A stretch of DNA of 7,801 nucleotides. Source: Clostridia bacterium. GTDB taxonomy: Bacteria; Bacillota; Clostridia; Oscillospirales; CAG-272. Of the stretch, positions 1 through 4,709 are shown in pieces; position 1 is the first letter of the stretch, and every line of letters starts with the position of its first letter. The DNA is taken from assembly GCA_024404655.1 (NCBI GenBank), contig JAKSPR010000125.1, positions 1 to 7,801 on the forward strand. Direction: 5' to 3'. Below the pieces are notes generated by a model. It searched no databases. It saw nothing but the letters and a program-made list of their open reading frames with translations, and was not told the DNA's origin. Position numbers and translations under genes: made by a program.

Positions 1-1311
1 GCGGTTGCGGTCGGTGGTGTCCTTGGGGAACTTCGGCAGGACGTGAACGCCGATCTTCATCATTTCGGGATCCTTGGGGTCGTAAGAGCCTTCGCGCTCG
101 ATGGCGTCGAGAACCGCGGTCAGCTCATCGCCCAGGAACATGGAGACGACGGCGGGAGGCGCTTCATTGGCACCCAGACGGTGGTCGTTTCCTGCGGAGG
201 AAACAGAGATACGGAGCAGATCCTGATACTCATCCACGGCCTTGATGACAGCGACGAGAAACAGGAGGAACTGTGCGTTTTCAAAAGGTGTTTCGCCGGG
301 CTCCAGAAGGTTTGCACCGGAGCCGGTGGTCATGGACCAGTTGTTGTGCTTGCCGGAGCCGTTGACGCCGGAGAAGGGCTTCTCAGCCAGCAGACAGACC
401 ATGCCGTGCTTGCGGGCGATCTTCTGCATCAGCTCCATGGTGAGCTGGTTGTGGTCACAGGCGATGTTGGTGGTGGAGAAGACGGGAGCAAGCTCATGCT
501 GTGCCGGAGCAACCTCATTGTGCTCGGTCTTGGCAAGGATGCCCAGTTTCCAGAGTTCTTCGTCCAGTTCGTCCATGAAGGCCTTGACACGGGGCTTGAT
601 GATGCCGAAATAGTGGTCGTCAAGCTCCTGACCCTTGGGGGCCTTGGCACCGAACAGGGTACGGCCGGTGTAGATCAGGTCGGGGCGTTTTTCAAAAACT
701 TCCTTGTCCACAAGGAAGTATTCCTGCTCAAGACCGACCGTTGTGCGGACGGTGGTATCCGTGGTATTGCCGAAGAGTTTCAGCACACGGACAGCCTGTT
801 TGCTCAGGGCTTCCATGGAACGGAGCAGAGGGGTCTTTTTGTCCAGCGCTTCGCCGCCGTAGGAGCAGAACGCCGTGGGGATACAGAGGGTCTTATCCTT
901 GATGAATGCGAAAGAGGTGGGGTCCCATGCGGTATAGCCGCGGGCCTCAAAGGTCGCGCGCAGACCGCCGGAGGGGAAGGAGGATGCGTCGGGTTCACCG
1001 CGGGTCAGCTCTGTGCCGGAGAATTCCATGATGATCTTGCCGTCTGCGGTGGGGCTGATGAAGCTGTCATGCTTTTCGGCAGTGATGCCGGTCATCGGCT
1101 GGAACCAGTGGGTGAAATGGGTTGCGCCGCGCTCAATCGCCCAGTCCTTCATCGCGTTTGCGACGACGGAGGCGGTGGCGGGGTCAAGTCTCTTGCCGCG
1201 GTGCAGGGTCGCCTGCATCAGCTTGAAGATCTCTTTAGGGAGCTTCGCTTTCATCGCGGCTTCATCAAATACCATGGAACCGAAGTATTCGGTAACGGAT
1301 TCACTGCTCAT
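1..1311 (-). CDS. glnN: Type III glutamine synthetase (GSIII), N-terminal 437 residues, cut by left edge
   Basis: It catalyses ATP-dependent condensation of ammonium with glutamate to glutamine in the cytoplasm, the entry step of nitrogen assimilation. Reading the minus strand from 1311 gives 437 uninterrupted codons to the window edge. Family signatures are THWFQPMTG (about residues 68-76), GEPDASSFPSGGLR (104-117), the metal-binding GLEQEY (193-198), TEHNEVAPAQHELAP (262-276), the NGSGKHNNWS segment (317-326) and NDHRLGANEAPP (375-386). The last residues seen are DTTDRNR (431-437), where the family continues into a conserved segment. GSIII proteins are usually about 700 residues, so roughly 40% is missing to the left. 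Start choice: ATG at 1311 has GGAGG at 1327-1323. An in-frame ATG at 1329 is possible, but it overlaps that GGAGG and has no site of its own. The long leader carries a transcription attenuator, described separately. The family call is very secure. Confidence 0.96.
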   Translation of the reverse strand, partial: MSSESVTEYFGSMVFDEAAMKAKLPKEIFKLMQATLHRGKRLDPATASVVANAMKDWAIERGATHFTHWFQPMTGITAEKHDSFISPTADGKIIMEFSGTELTRGEPDASSFPSGGLRATFEARGYTAWDPTSFAFIKDKTLCIPTAFCSYGGEALDKKTPLLRSMEALSKQAVRVLKLFGNTTDTTVRTTVGLEQEYFLVDKEVFEKRPDLIYTGRTLFGAKAPKGQELDDHYFGIIKPRVKAFMDELDEELWKLGILAKTEHNEVAPAQHELAPVFSTTNIACDHNQLTMELMQKIARKHGMVCLLAEKPFSGVNGSGKHNNWSMTTGSGANLLEPGETPFENAQFLLFLVAVIKAVDEYQDLLRISVSSAGNDHRLGANEAPPAVVSMFLGDELTAVLDAIEREGSYDPKDPEMMKIGVHVLPKFPKDTTDRNR

Positions 1312-1334
1312 ATTCGTTTTATCCTCCATAAAAT

Positions 1335-1382
1335 AAAAAAGGCATGACGACAGAAGGAGGAACCTTCTGCAACGCCATTGCC
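1335..1382 (-). terminator. Intrinsic terminator inside the glnN leader (attenuator)
   Basis: Read on the minus strand, CAGAAGG (1369-1363) pairs perfectly with CCTTCTG (1357-1351) around the loop TTCCT. GGCA and TGGC (1382-1379 and 1377-1374) extend the stem by pairing with TGCC and GTCA (1344-1341 and 1348-1345), leaving one bulged A and a small internal loop. Six T residues follow (1340-1335). The stem ends upstream of the glnN start in a leader with its own strong promoter, so it would stop glnN transcription unless disrupted. It cannot belong to an upstream gene, because nothing on this strand is transcribed into it except the leader. Confidence 0.8.
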
Positions 1383-1423
1383 GCAAAAGTTATTGGTTCA
1401 TCTGAAACCGGGGCCTCAAATGA
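1364..1423 (-). promoter_or_regulatory. Candidate ANTAR-type antiterminator hairpins in the glnN leader
   Basis: Two hairpins precede the leader terminator. The distal one (1389-1364) has a 10-bp stem, CTTTTGCGGC against GTTGCAGAAG with three G-U pairs, closing a six-base loop AATGGC (1379-1374). ANTAR-domain antiterminators bind paired hairpins with hexanucleotide loops having A at position 1 and G at position 4, and this loop fits. Its 3' arm uses the GCAGAAG bases that the terminator needs, so the two folds exclude each other. The proximal hairpin (1423-1398) pairs TCATTTGA with TCAGATGA. With two G-U pairs its loop is CCCCGG, also six bases, but it does not fit the A1/G4 rule. The mutually exclusive structure is seen in the sequence; the ANTAR assignment is inferred. 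A different ligand or protein is possible. Confidence 0.6.
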
Positions 1424-1438
1424 CGCTTATTAAAATAT

Positions 1439-1467
1439 ATTATACATGGAAAAACTCTGTTTGTCAA
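1439..1467 (-). promoter_or_regulatory. Sigma-A promoter of glnN
   Basis: On the minus strand, TTGACA (1467-1462) and TATAAT (1444-1439) are both perfect consensus and are separated by exactly 17 bases. Transcription would start near 1432. That gives a leader of about 120 nt before the glnN ATG, long enough for the terminator and competing hairpins found in it. A promoter this strong suggests that control acts mainly after initiation, by attenuation. Confidence 0.88.
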
Positions 1468-1521
1468 CAGGAAACGGAAAATTTCCTGCCTTGCAGAATT
1501 TATTTTTCCGACTTTTCCGAT
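1468..1521. promoter_or_regulatory. Candidate operator: inverted repeat and TTTTCCG copies between divergent promoters
   Basis: A perfect 7-7-7 inverted repeat, CAGGAAA (1468-1474) and TTTCCTG (1482-1488), directly abuts the -35 box of glnN. The heptamer TTTTCCG occurs three times nearby: on the minus strand at 1475-1481, inside the inverted repeat's spacer, and on the plus strand at 1504-1510 and 1513-1519 as a tandem TTTTCCGA(C/T). The last copy ends 7 bases before the -35 of the GNAT gene. The arrangement would suit a regulator of either promoter. I see no match to the TnrA/GlnR box. No regulator can be named. Confidence 0.4.
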
Positions 1522-1526
1522 AGGAT

Positions 1527-1555
1527 TTGACAAACGGGGCGCACTATGGTACAAT
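1527..1555 (+). promoter_or_regulatory. Sigma-A promoter of the GNAT-phosphatase operon
   Basis: TTGACA (1527-1532) is followed after 17 bases by TACAAT (1550-1555). Transcription would start near 1562, giving a short leader of about 28 nt to the ATG at 1590. It is divergent from the glnN promoter, with about 59 bases between the two -35 boxes. Confidence 0.8.
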
Positions 1556-1589
1556 GAAAGAAAAACAAAACTGAAAGGAAAATACCATC

Positions 1590-2081
1590 ATGGCAGATTT
1601 ACTTGTAAAACTCTACGAACTTCCCGCACTGGCTCCGGCGGTGGACGCCCTTGCCGCAAAGAATATCATCATCCGCCGTCCCATCGGTCCCGAAAACTAC
1701 GCCGTTATTGCGTGGATCAAAGAATATTTCGGCGCGGGCTGGGCAGGGGAAGCTGAAAATGCGTTTTTCCGTTCTCCCAAAGGCGTTTTCATTGCTGTGA
1801 ATCAGGAAGAGGGCAAAGAGCCGGAAATGCTGGGCTTTGCCTGCTATGACGCAACGGTGAAGGGCTTCTTCGGTCCTACCGGTGTCAAGCCCGAAGCACG
1901 TCATCAGGGCATCGGCGGCGCATTGCTCCTGGCCTGCCTCCATGCGATGCACGATGAGGGCTACGGTTACGGCATCATCGGCTCCGCAGGCCCTGTGGAC
2001 TTCTATAAGAAGATGTGCGGTGCTGTTGTTATCGAGGGCTCTGATCCCGGTGTATACCGCGGTATGCTGTATACAAAATAA
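1590..2081 (+). CDS. GNAT-family N-acetyltransferase
   Basis: This is a 163-residue single-domain protein, the usual size for the family, predicted to transfer an acetyl group from acetyl-CoA to an amine in the cytoplasm; the substrate is unknown. Motif A lies at about residues 95-120. GPTGVKPEARHQGIGGALL contains the R-x-Q-G-x-G-G pyrophosphate-binding turn (R104, Q106, G107, G109, G110), followed by a helix. The preceding strand LGFACYDAT (81-89) and the C-terminal FYKKMCGAVVIEG (138-150) fit the rest of the fold, with Tyr139 where many members keep the catalytic tyrosine. AAAGGAA at 1574-1580 is the ribosome binding site for this ATG. The histidine phosphatase begins 12 bases downstream, so the two are cotranscribed. 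The family is confident; the role is not. Confidence 0.9.
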   Translation: MADLLVKLYELPALAPAVDALAAKNIIIRRPIGPENYAVIAWIKEYFGAGWAGEAENAFFRSPKGVFIAVNQEEGKEPEMLGFACYDATVKGFFGPTGVKPEARHQGIGGALLLACLHAMHDEGYGYGIIGSAGPVDFYKKMCGAVVIEGSDPGVYRGMLYTK

Positions 2082-2093
2082 GGAGGCATCACA

Positions 2094-2807
2094 ATGCTGT
2101 TCTTTCTTGTCCGCCACGGCGATCCCGATTATAAAAACGATACCCTGACACCGCTGGGCTGGCGTCAGGCAGAGGCACTTTCCAGGCGTTTTGCCATTCA
2201 TGGCCTTGACCGCATCTATGCGTCTCCCCTGGGACGCGCAAAGGATACCGCAAAGCCCACTGCCGAGGTGCTTCATCTTCCCGTTGAGGTTGAGGAATGG
2301 GCCTCCGAGAGCCTTGCATGGCATGATATCGCCGGTGAGGTGGACGGCCGCAACACCTGGATCTTCAACAAACAGAATACCATCCTCAAAACCGAGGAGA
2401 CCATGAAAATGGGTTGGGATCACTGGTATGACGCCGAGTGCTTTGCCCCCATTCGTGACCGTTGTGTTGAGGGCTTTGAACGGGTACAGAAGGCCTCTGA
2501 CGATTTCTTTGCCCGTCAGGGTTATGTCCGTGAGGGAACACGCTACCGCATTGAGCGTCCCAATGACGACCGTGTGGCACTGTTCTGCCATCAGGGCTTC
2601 TCCATGGAATTTCTCCCGATTCTTCTGCAGATCCCGCCCCAGTATACTTTTGCCAGCTTTGATTTCACGCATACCTGCGTTTCCATTTTTGAATTTGCCA
2701 ATAACGCCGACGGCTATACCGCGCCCAGATGTCTGGCGCTTGCCGATGTTTCCCATATCTATGAGGCACGGCTGCCGTTTTTGTTCAATAACGAAATCAA
2801 ACTCTGA
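2094..2807 (+). CDS. Histidine phosphatase (phosphoglycerate mutase-like) family protein
   Basis: This 237-residue cytoplasmic protein belongs to the branch of the histidine phosphatase superfamily that forms a phosphohistidine intermediate. The N-terminal LVRHGDP (residues 5-11) contains the catalytic R7-H8-G9. SPLGRAKDTA (44-53) supplies the second phosphate-binding arginine, R48. CHQGFSMEFL (165-174) supplies the late catalytic histidine, H166. The central insert (about 75-150, rich in W, D and E) is the variable substrate-selecting region, so the substrate cannot be named; a true glycolytic phosphoglycerate mutase is unlikely. AGGAGG at 2081-2086 sits 7 bases before the ATG and begins at the last base of the upstream stop codon. 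The gene is second in a two-gene operon with the GNAT gene and ends 13 bases before a strong terminator. Confidence 0.91.
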   Translation: MLFFLVRHGDPDYKNDTLTPLGWRQAEALSRRFAIHGLDRIYASPLGRAKDTAKPTAEVLHLPVEVEEWASESLAWHDIAGEVDGRNTWIFNKQNTILKTEETMKMGWDHWYDAECFAPIRDRCVEGFERVQKASDDFFARQGYVREGTRYRIERPNDDRVALFCHQGFSMEFLPILLQIPPQYTFASFDFTHTCVSIFEFANNADGYTAPRCLALADVSHIYEARLPFLFNNEIKL

Positions 2808-2820
2808 TGATCCCCTGAAG

Positions 2821-2853
2821 GTGCGCCGCCGGTATGGTCGGCGCACTTTTTTT
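2821..2853 (+). terminator. Intrinsic terminator of the GNAT-phosphatase operon
   Basis: GTGCGCCG (2821-2828) pairs perfectly with CGGCGCAC (2839-2846) across a 10-base loop and is followed by seven T residues (2847-2853). It starts 13 bases after the phosphatase stop codon. Confidence 0.93.
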
Positions 2854-2873
2854 GGAAAAATTGAAAAAAGCTC

Positions 2874-2902
2874 TTGACAAAACCGGGAAAGTGTGGTATC
2901 AT
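2874..2902 (+). promoter_or_regulatory. Promoter of the tRNA operon
   Basis: TTGACA (2874-2879), a 17-base spacer and TATCAT (2897-2902) lie just upstream of the tRNAs. A-rich runs at 2856-2870 sit where an UP element would be expected. Transcription from about 2909 would begin with a perfect six-pair hairpin, GGTTTC-AAAA-GAAACC (2909-2924), before the tRNA-Arg acceptor stem. Confidence 0.8.
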
Positions 2903-2933
2903 AATAAAGGTTTCAAAAGAAACCGAACAAATT

Positions 2934-3010
2934 GCGCCACTAGCTCAGCTGGATAGAGTGCCTGGCTACGAACCAGTAGGTCGAGGGTTCGAGTCCCCCG
3001 TGGCGCGCCA
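2934..3010 (+). tRNA. tRNA-Arg (anticodon ACG)
   Basis: This is a 77-base tRNA with an encoded CCA end (3008-3010). The acceptor arms GCGCCAC (2934-2940) and GTGGCGC (3000-3006) pair perfectly. The D arm is GCTC/GAGT. The anticodon loop CTACGAA (2966-2972) carries ACG at 2968-2970, read as ICG after deamination and decoding CGN arginine codons. The T loop is TTCGAGT (2988-2994). Two stem positions do not pair: C2961 with T2977 at the outer end of the anticodon stem, and A2984 with C2998 in the T stem. The first of two tRNAs on one transcript. Confidence 0.95.
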
Positions 3011-3030
3011 TCTGTCCCAATCGGGGCAGA
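3011..3030 (+). other. Hairpin in the spacer between the two tRNAs
   Basis: TCTGTCCC (3011-3018) pairs with GGGGCAGA (3023-3030), eight pairs including one G-U, around the loop AATC. It begins at the base after the CCA of tRNA-Arg and ends 3 bases before tRNA-Trp, filling almost the whole 23-base spacer. It may guide tRNA processing. There is no T run, so it is not a terminator. Confidence 0.6.
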
Positions 3031-3033
3031 TAT

Positions 3034-3109
3034 AGGGGCATAGCTCAGTTGGTAGAGCAGCGGTCTCCAAAACCGCGTGTCCGGAGTTCGAGTCTCTGTA
3101 CCCCTGCCA
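3034..3109 (+). tRNA. tRNA-Trp (anticodon CCA)
   Basis: This is a 76-base tRNA with an encoded CCA end (3107-3109). The anticodon stem GCGGT/ACCGC closes the loop CTCCAAA (3065-3071), with CCA at 3067-3069 for UGG tryptophan codons. The D arm is GCTC/GAGC and the T loop TTCGAGT (3087-3093). The acceptor stem AGGGGCA (3034-3040) against TACCCCT (3099-3105) has one internal mismatch, C3039 opposite A3100; a G there would pair. Second gene of the two-tRNA transcript. Confidence 0.95.
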
Positions 3110-3110
3110 G

Positions 3111-3141
3111 AAAATCACTTGCGAAAGCAAGTGATTTTTTT
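3111..3141 (+). terminator. Intrinsic terminator of the tRNA operon
   Basis: A perfect 12-pair stem, AAAATCACTTGC (3111-3122) with GCAAGTGATTTT (3127-3138), is closed by the GNRA tetraloop GAAA, and T residues continue to 3141. It starts 2 bases after the CCA end of tRNA-Trp. Confidence 0.95.
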
Positions 3142-3144
3142 ATG

Positions 3145-3235
3145 CTTTCTTCCGTAAGGAACAAAACTTATCACTTTTGCAAAGCAAAACATCATTGTGA
3201 GCAAAGTGAACAACATCATCTGGCCCGGAGCGAAA
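3145..3235. repeat. Run of short palindromes spaced by CATCA-like linkers
   Basis: This gap holds successive small palindromes, TTCC-GTAA-GGAA, TTTTGC-AAA-GCAAAA and a weaker TTGT...ACAA. They are separated by TTATCA, CATCA and CATCATC linkers and followed by a TGGCCCGGAGCGAAACAA tail. The pattern resembles intergenic palindrome arrays that I recall from Clostridia of this kind, here apparently short and decayed. No credible gene is present. The family assignment is from memory. Confidence 0.4.
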
Positions 3236-3241
3236 CAACAC

Positions 3242-3277
3242 AAAAAACCGGATCTGTATCAAAACAGCTCCGGTTTT
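3242..3277 (-). terminator. Terminator of the HD-domain gene, possibly bidirectional
   Basis: AACCGGATCTGT (3246-3257) and ACAGCTCCGGTT (3264-3275) form a stem with one mismatch and the loop ATCAAA. On the minus strand it is followed by six T residues (3247-3242), 13 bases beyond the stop codon of the HD gene. On the plus strand a shorter TTTT run follows the stem. Confidence 0.85.
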
Positions 3278-3289
3278 ATTATGCCTGCT

Positions 3290-3928
3290 TCAGCAGAGTT
3301 CACCGTCCAGCTCCCGTTCCATGCGTGCGGCAAATTCCCGTTCATAACGGATTTTCTCATCGAAAACCGTAAGGGAGAAATCGTAGTTGATTTTGGCGCG
3401 CCAATGTGCTTCAAAGCGGTCAAAGGAACCATCGTGGAAGCAGCCGGTATACTGATGGGGTGTTTTGTGCTTATAGGTAAATTCCGCAAAGGTGATCCAG
3501 ATATCGTACGCGCCGAGATGATCAAGCATATCTGCATCCTGGAGAAGCCGGACGGCGGCAGAGTAGGGGGATTTCTCGGGGGCGGCTGTACGGTGGTCGT
3601 GTACGCGGACGATAGAACAGACCTCTTTCAGTTCTTCTTCCGTGCAGAGATGACCGATCAGTCCGGGGAGCGCTTCCGCACCCAGACGCTCGTGATCCTC
3701 CTGTCCGTTGCAGAGGTCATGAAACCATGCGGCGACGGTCAGAACGTCGGGATTGACGGAGGCATCTTCCGGACAGATGGCAAGACGGAGCTTCTCCGCC
3801 AGCTTCGCCGTGCGGATGCCGTGTTCATATTTGTTGCCCGGTTCTTTCCAGGCATGACTGCTTTTGTCACCGAGCTGCTCTTTGGCAATGTCCCGGAGTG
3901 CTGTGAAATTTTGACGGATTCCCTGCAT
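3290..3928 (-). CDS. HD-domain metal-dependent phosphohydrolase
   Basis: This 212-residue soluble protein belongs to the HD superfamily, in which histidines and aspartates bind divalent metal to hydrolyse phosphate esters, often of nucleotides. Likely ligands are H36 in KYEHGIRTAKLAEKL (33-47), the paired H70-D71 in WFHDLCNG (68-75), and D131 in LLQDADMLDHLG (128-139). H110 and H112 lie in RVHDHRTA (108-115), where many members of the single-domain HD group keep another conserved histidine. The C-terminal third (about 140-212) is helical and charged. The substrate cannot be told from sequence. AGAAAGG (3947-3941) lies 12 bases from the ATG, a little far, but no better start is seen. The gene is alone on its transcript, with its own promoter and terminator, and divergent from the repressor-protease unit. 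Confidence 0.88.
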   Translation of the reverse strand: MQGIRQNFTALRDIAKEQLGDKSSHAWKEPGNKYEHGIRTAKLAEKLRLAICPEDASVNPDVLTVAAWFHDLCNGQEDHERLGAEALPGLIGHLCTEEELKEVCSIVRVHDHRTAAPEKSPYSAAVRLLQDADMLDHLGAYDIWITFAEFTYKHKTPHQYTGCFHDGSFDRFEAHWRAKINYDFSLTVFDEKIRYEREFAARMERELDGELC

Positions 3929-3967
3929 GAACGTATAAAACCTTTCTTATTATATAATGATACAGTA

Positions 3968-3996
3968 ATTATAGCACAAGTAACGCACCTCTGCAA
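3968..3996 (-). promoter_or_regulatory. Promoter of the HD-domain gene
   Basis: On the minus strand, TTGCAG (3996-3991), a 17-base spacer and TATAAT (3973-3968), with TGC directly before the -10 as an extended -10 element. The start would be near 3961, about 33 nt before the ATG. Together with the plus-strand promoter at 4112 it accounts for the divergent gap 3929-4260. Between the two I see no gene, only AT-rich DNA and a weak hairpin (GGAAT/ATTCC, 4031-4047). Confidence 0.75.
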
Positions 3997-4111
3997 GATA
4001 ACATGCAGAAAACACGGAAAATTTTTTGGCGGAATTGATCGGATTCCGGCGAAAGGACGGGAATAACAGTTCTTTTGACAAAATATAATTGAAAACTGCC
4101 TCAAAATGGTA

Positions 4112-4140
4112 TTTACAAATGAAATATTCTGTGATATAAT
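4112..4140 (+). promoter_or_regulatory. Promoter of the BlaI-like/BlaR1-like operon
   Basis: TTTACA (4112-4117), a 17-base spacer and a perfect TATAAT (4135-4140), preceded by TGA as an extended -10. Transcription from about 4147 gives a leader of about 114 nt. BlaI-family repressors usually bind a TACA/TGTA dyad over their own promoter. Here only an imperfect version is seen, TTACA (4113-4117) and TGTGA (4130-4134), so I do not call an operator. Confidence 0.78.
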
Positions 4141-4146
4141 AGAGAC

Positions 4147-4226
4147 AACCGGGGATGCAAAGAATCCCAAAACCGGTTTTATTGACTTCCTGTCAACAGG
4201 CCGGGAGCGGCAGAATGCCGTACCGG
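4147..4226 (+). promoter_or_regulatory. Structured 5' leader of the repressor gene
   Basis: Three hairpins follow the predicted start. AACCGG (4147-4152) pairs with CCGGTT (4173-4178), with an inner GGAT/ATCC and a TTTTATT tail that resembles a weak terminator. TTGAC (4182-4186) pairs with GTCAA (4192-4196). CGGCA (4208-4212) pairs with TGCCG (4216-4220), nested within CCGG/CCGG (4201-4204, 4223-4226). The ribosome binding site AGAAAGG (4244-4250) is outside these stems. No known riboswitch is recognised. Confidence 0.45.
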
Positions 4227-4260
4227 ACCAGTACAGTAAAAAAAGAAAGGAACTACAACC

Positions 4261-4665
4261 ATGGCAAGAAGAAAGAGAGCCTTCAACCGTATGCCCGACG
4301 CAGAACTGCTTGTGATGCAGGGAATCTGGGATGAGGAAGCAAAGGGTGCAGTCACTGTCCGCGCATCAGAACTGATTGATGCAAATCCTGACACCATCGG
4401 CCAGCAGAAGCTGACAACCGTTCTGACCCTCCTTACCCGTCTGACCGAGCGCGGTTATGTAAAAGTTGAGAAGATGGGCAGAAGCAATCTGTATTCTTCC
4501 GCAATTTCCGAAGCAGATTATCGTAAGCTCGCTACCCAGGACTTTGTCCGCAATGTCTGCAGACAGTCTACCGGTTCTCTCCTTTCCGCTCTTGTTGCAG
4601 GCGGCCTGATTGAGAACGAAGATATTGATGAGCTCCGCACCATGGTAAATCAGGAGGAAGAATAA
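4261..4665 (+). CDS. BlaI/MecI-family transcriptional repressor
   Basis: This 134-residue winged-helix protein is close to the family's usual 120-130 residues. Members bind DNA as dimers through the N-terminal domain and are inactivated by cleavage of the C-terminal dimerisation helices when a partner BlaR1 protease is triggered. The family core is visible: MPDAELLVMQGIWDE (11-25), the recognition-helix region QQKLTTVLTLLTRLTERGYV (48-67) and the wing KVEKMGRSNLYSSAIS (68-83), followed by the dimerisation region to 134. By eye, the Asn-Phe cleavage site known in staphylococcal BlaI/MecI aligns near SLLSALVAGG (106-115), where no Asn-Phe is present. AGAAAGG (4244-4250) lies 10 bases before the ATG. 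A BlaR1-like protease follows 40 bases downstream. The basic N-terminus MARRKR may also contact DNA. Confidence 0.92.
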   Translation: MARRKRAFNRMPDAELLVMQGIWDEEAKGAVTVRASELIDANPDTIGQQKLTTVLTLLTRLTERGYVKVEKMGRSNLYSSAISEADYRKLATQDFVRNVCRQSTGSLLSALVAGGLIENEDIDELRTMVNQEEE

Positions 4666-4709
4666 GTCGGATTCCTTTTTTGAAAAGGACTGACTTGATG
4701 AAGGTATGA
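4664..4709 (+). promoter_or_regulatory. Junction hairpin burying a ribosome binding site, plus a three-codon minimal frame
   Basis: AAGTC (4664-4668) pairs with GACTT (4692-4696), and TCCTTTT (4673-4679) pairs with AAAAGGA (4683-4689) around the loop TTG. The AAGGA of the second arm is the only good ribosome binding site here. It is spaced 8 bases from ATG at 4698, which opens a frame of three codons (M-K-V) whose TGA overlaps the protease ATG as ATGA (4706-4709). Ribosomes ending the repressor at 4665 reach the base of the hairpin. This suggests coupling or reinitiation as the means of setting protease level. The structure is seen; the mechanism is inferred. Confidence 0.5.

Noticed and set aside
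43..1347. A 434-codon open frame on the plus strand at the left end
   Set aside because: It is the antisense of glutamine synthetase, whose signatures are unmistakable on the minus strand. Its valine- and glycine-rich translation matches no protein family.
1330..1432. Glutamine riboswitch (glnA motif) in the glnN leader
   Set aside because: The conserved core of that motif is not visible. The terminator and hexaloop hairpin explain the leader better.
1599..2846. A 415-codon open frame on the minus strand across the GNAT and phosphatase genes
   Set aside because: It has no recognisable domain, would start inside the operon terminator, and is fully antisense to two genes with clear catalytic motifs, ribosome binding sites and a promoter. 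It is a by-product of their codon usage.
2934..3109. tRNA genes as an integration site with an adjacent mobile element
   Set aside because: No integrase, no repeated tRNA 3' end and no phage or element genes are seen on either side.
3145..3235. CRISPR array
   Set aside because: The units are short palindromes of differing sequence with 5-8-base linkers, with no constant repeat of CRISPR length, no unique spacers and no cas genes.
3197..4066. A 289-codon open frame on the plus strand over the HD-domain gene
   Set aside because: It starts in the palindromic repeat, passes through a terminator and is antisense to a gene with HD motifs, promoter and ribosome binding site on the minus strand.
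4075..4089. TTGACA followed closely by TATAAT upstream of the repressor gene
   Set aside because: Only three bases separate the two boxes, far too few for a promoter. The pair at 4112-4140 has proper spacing.
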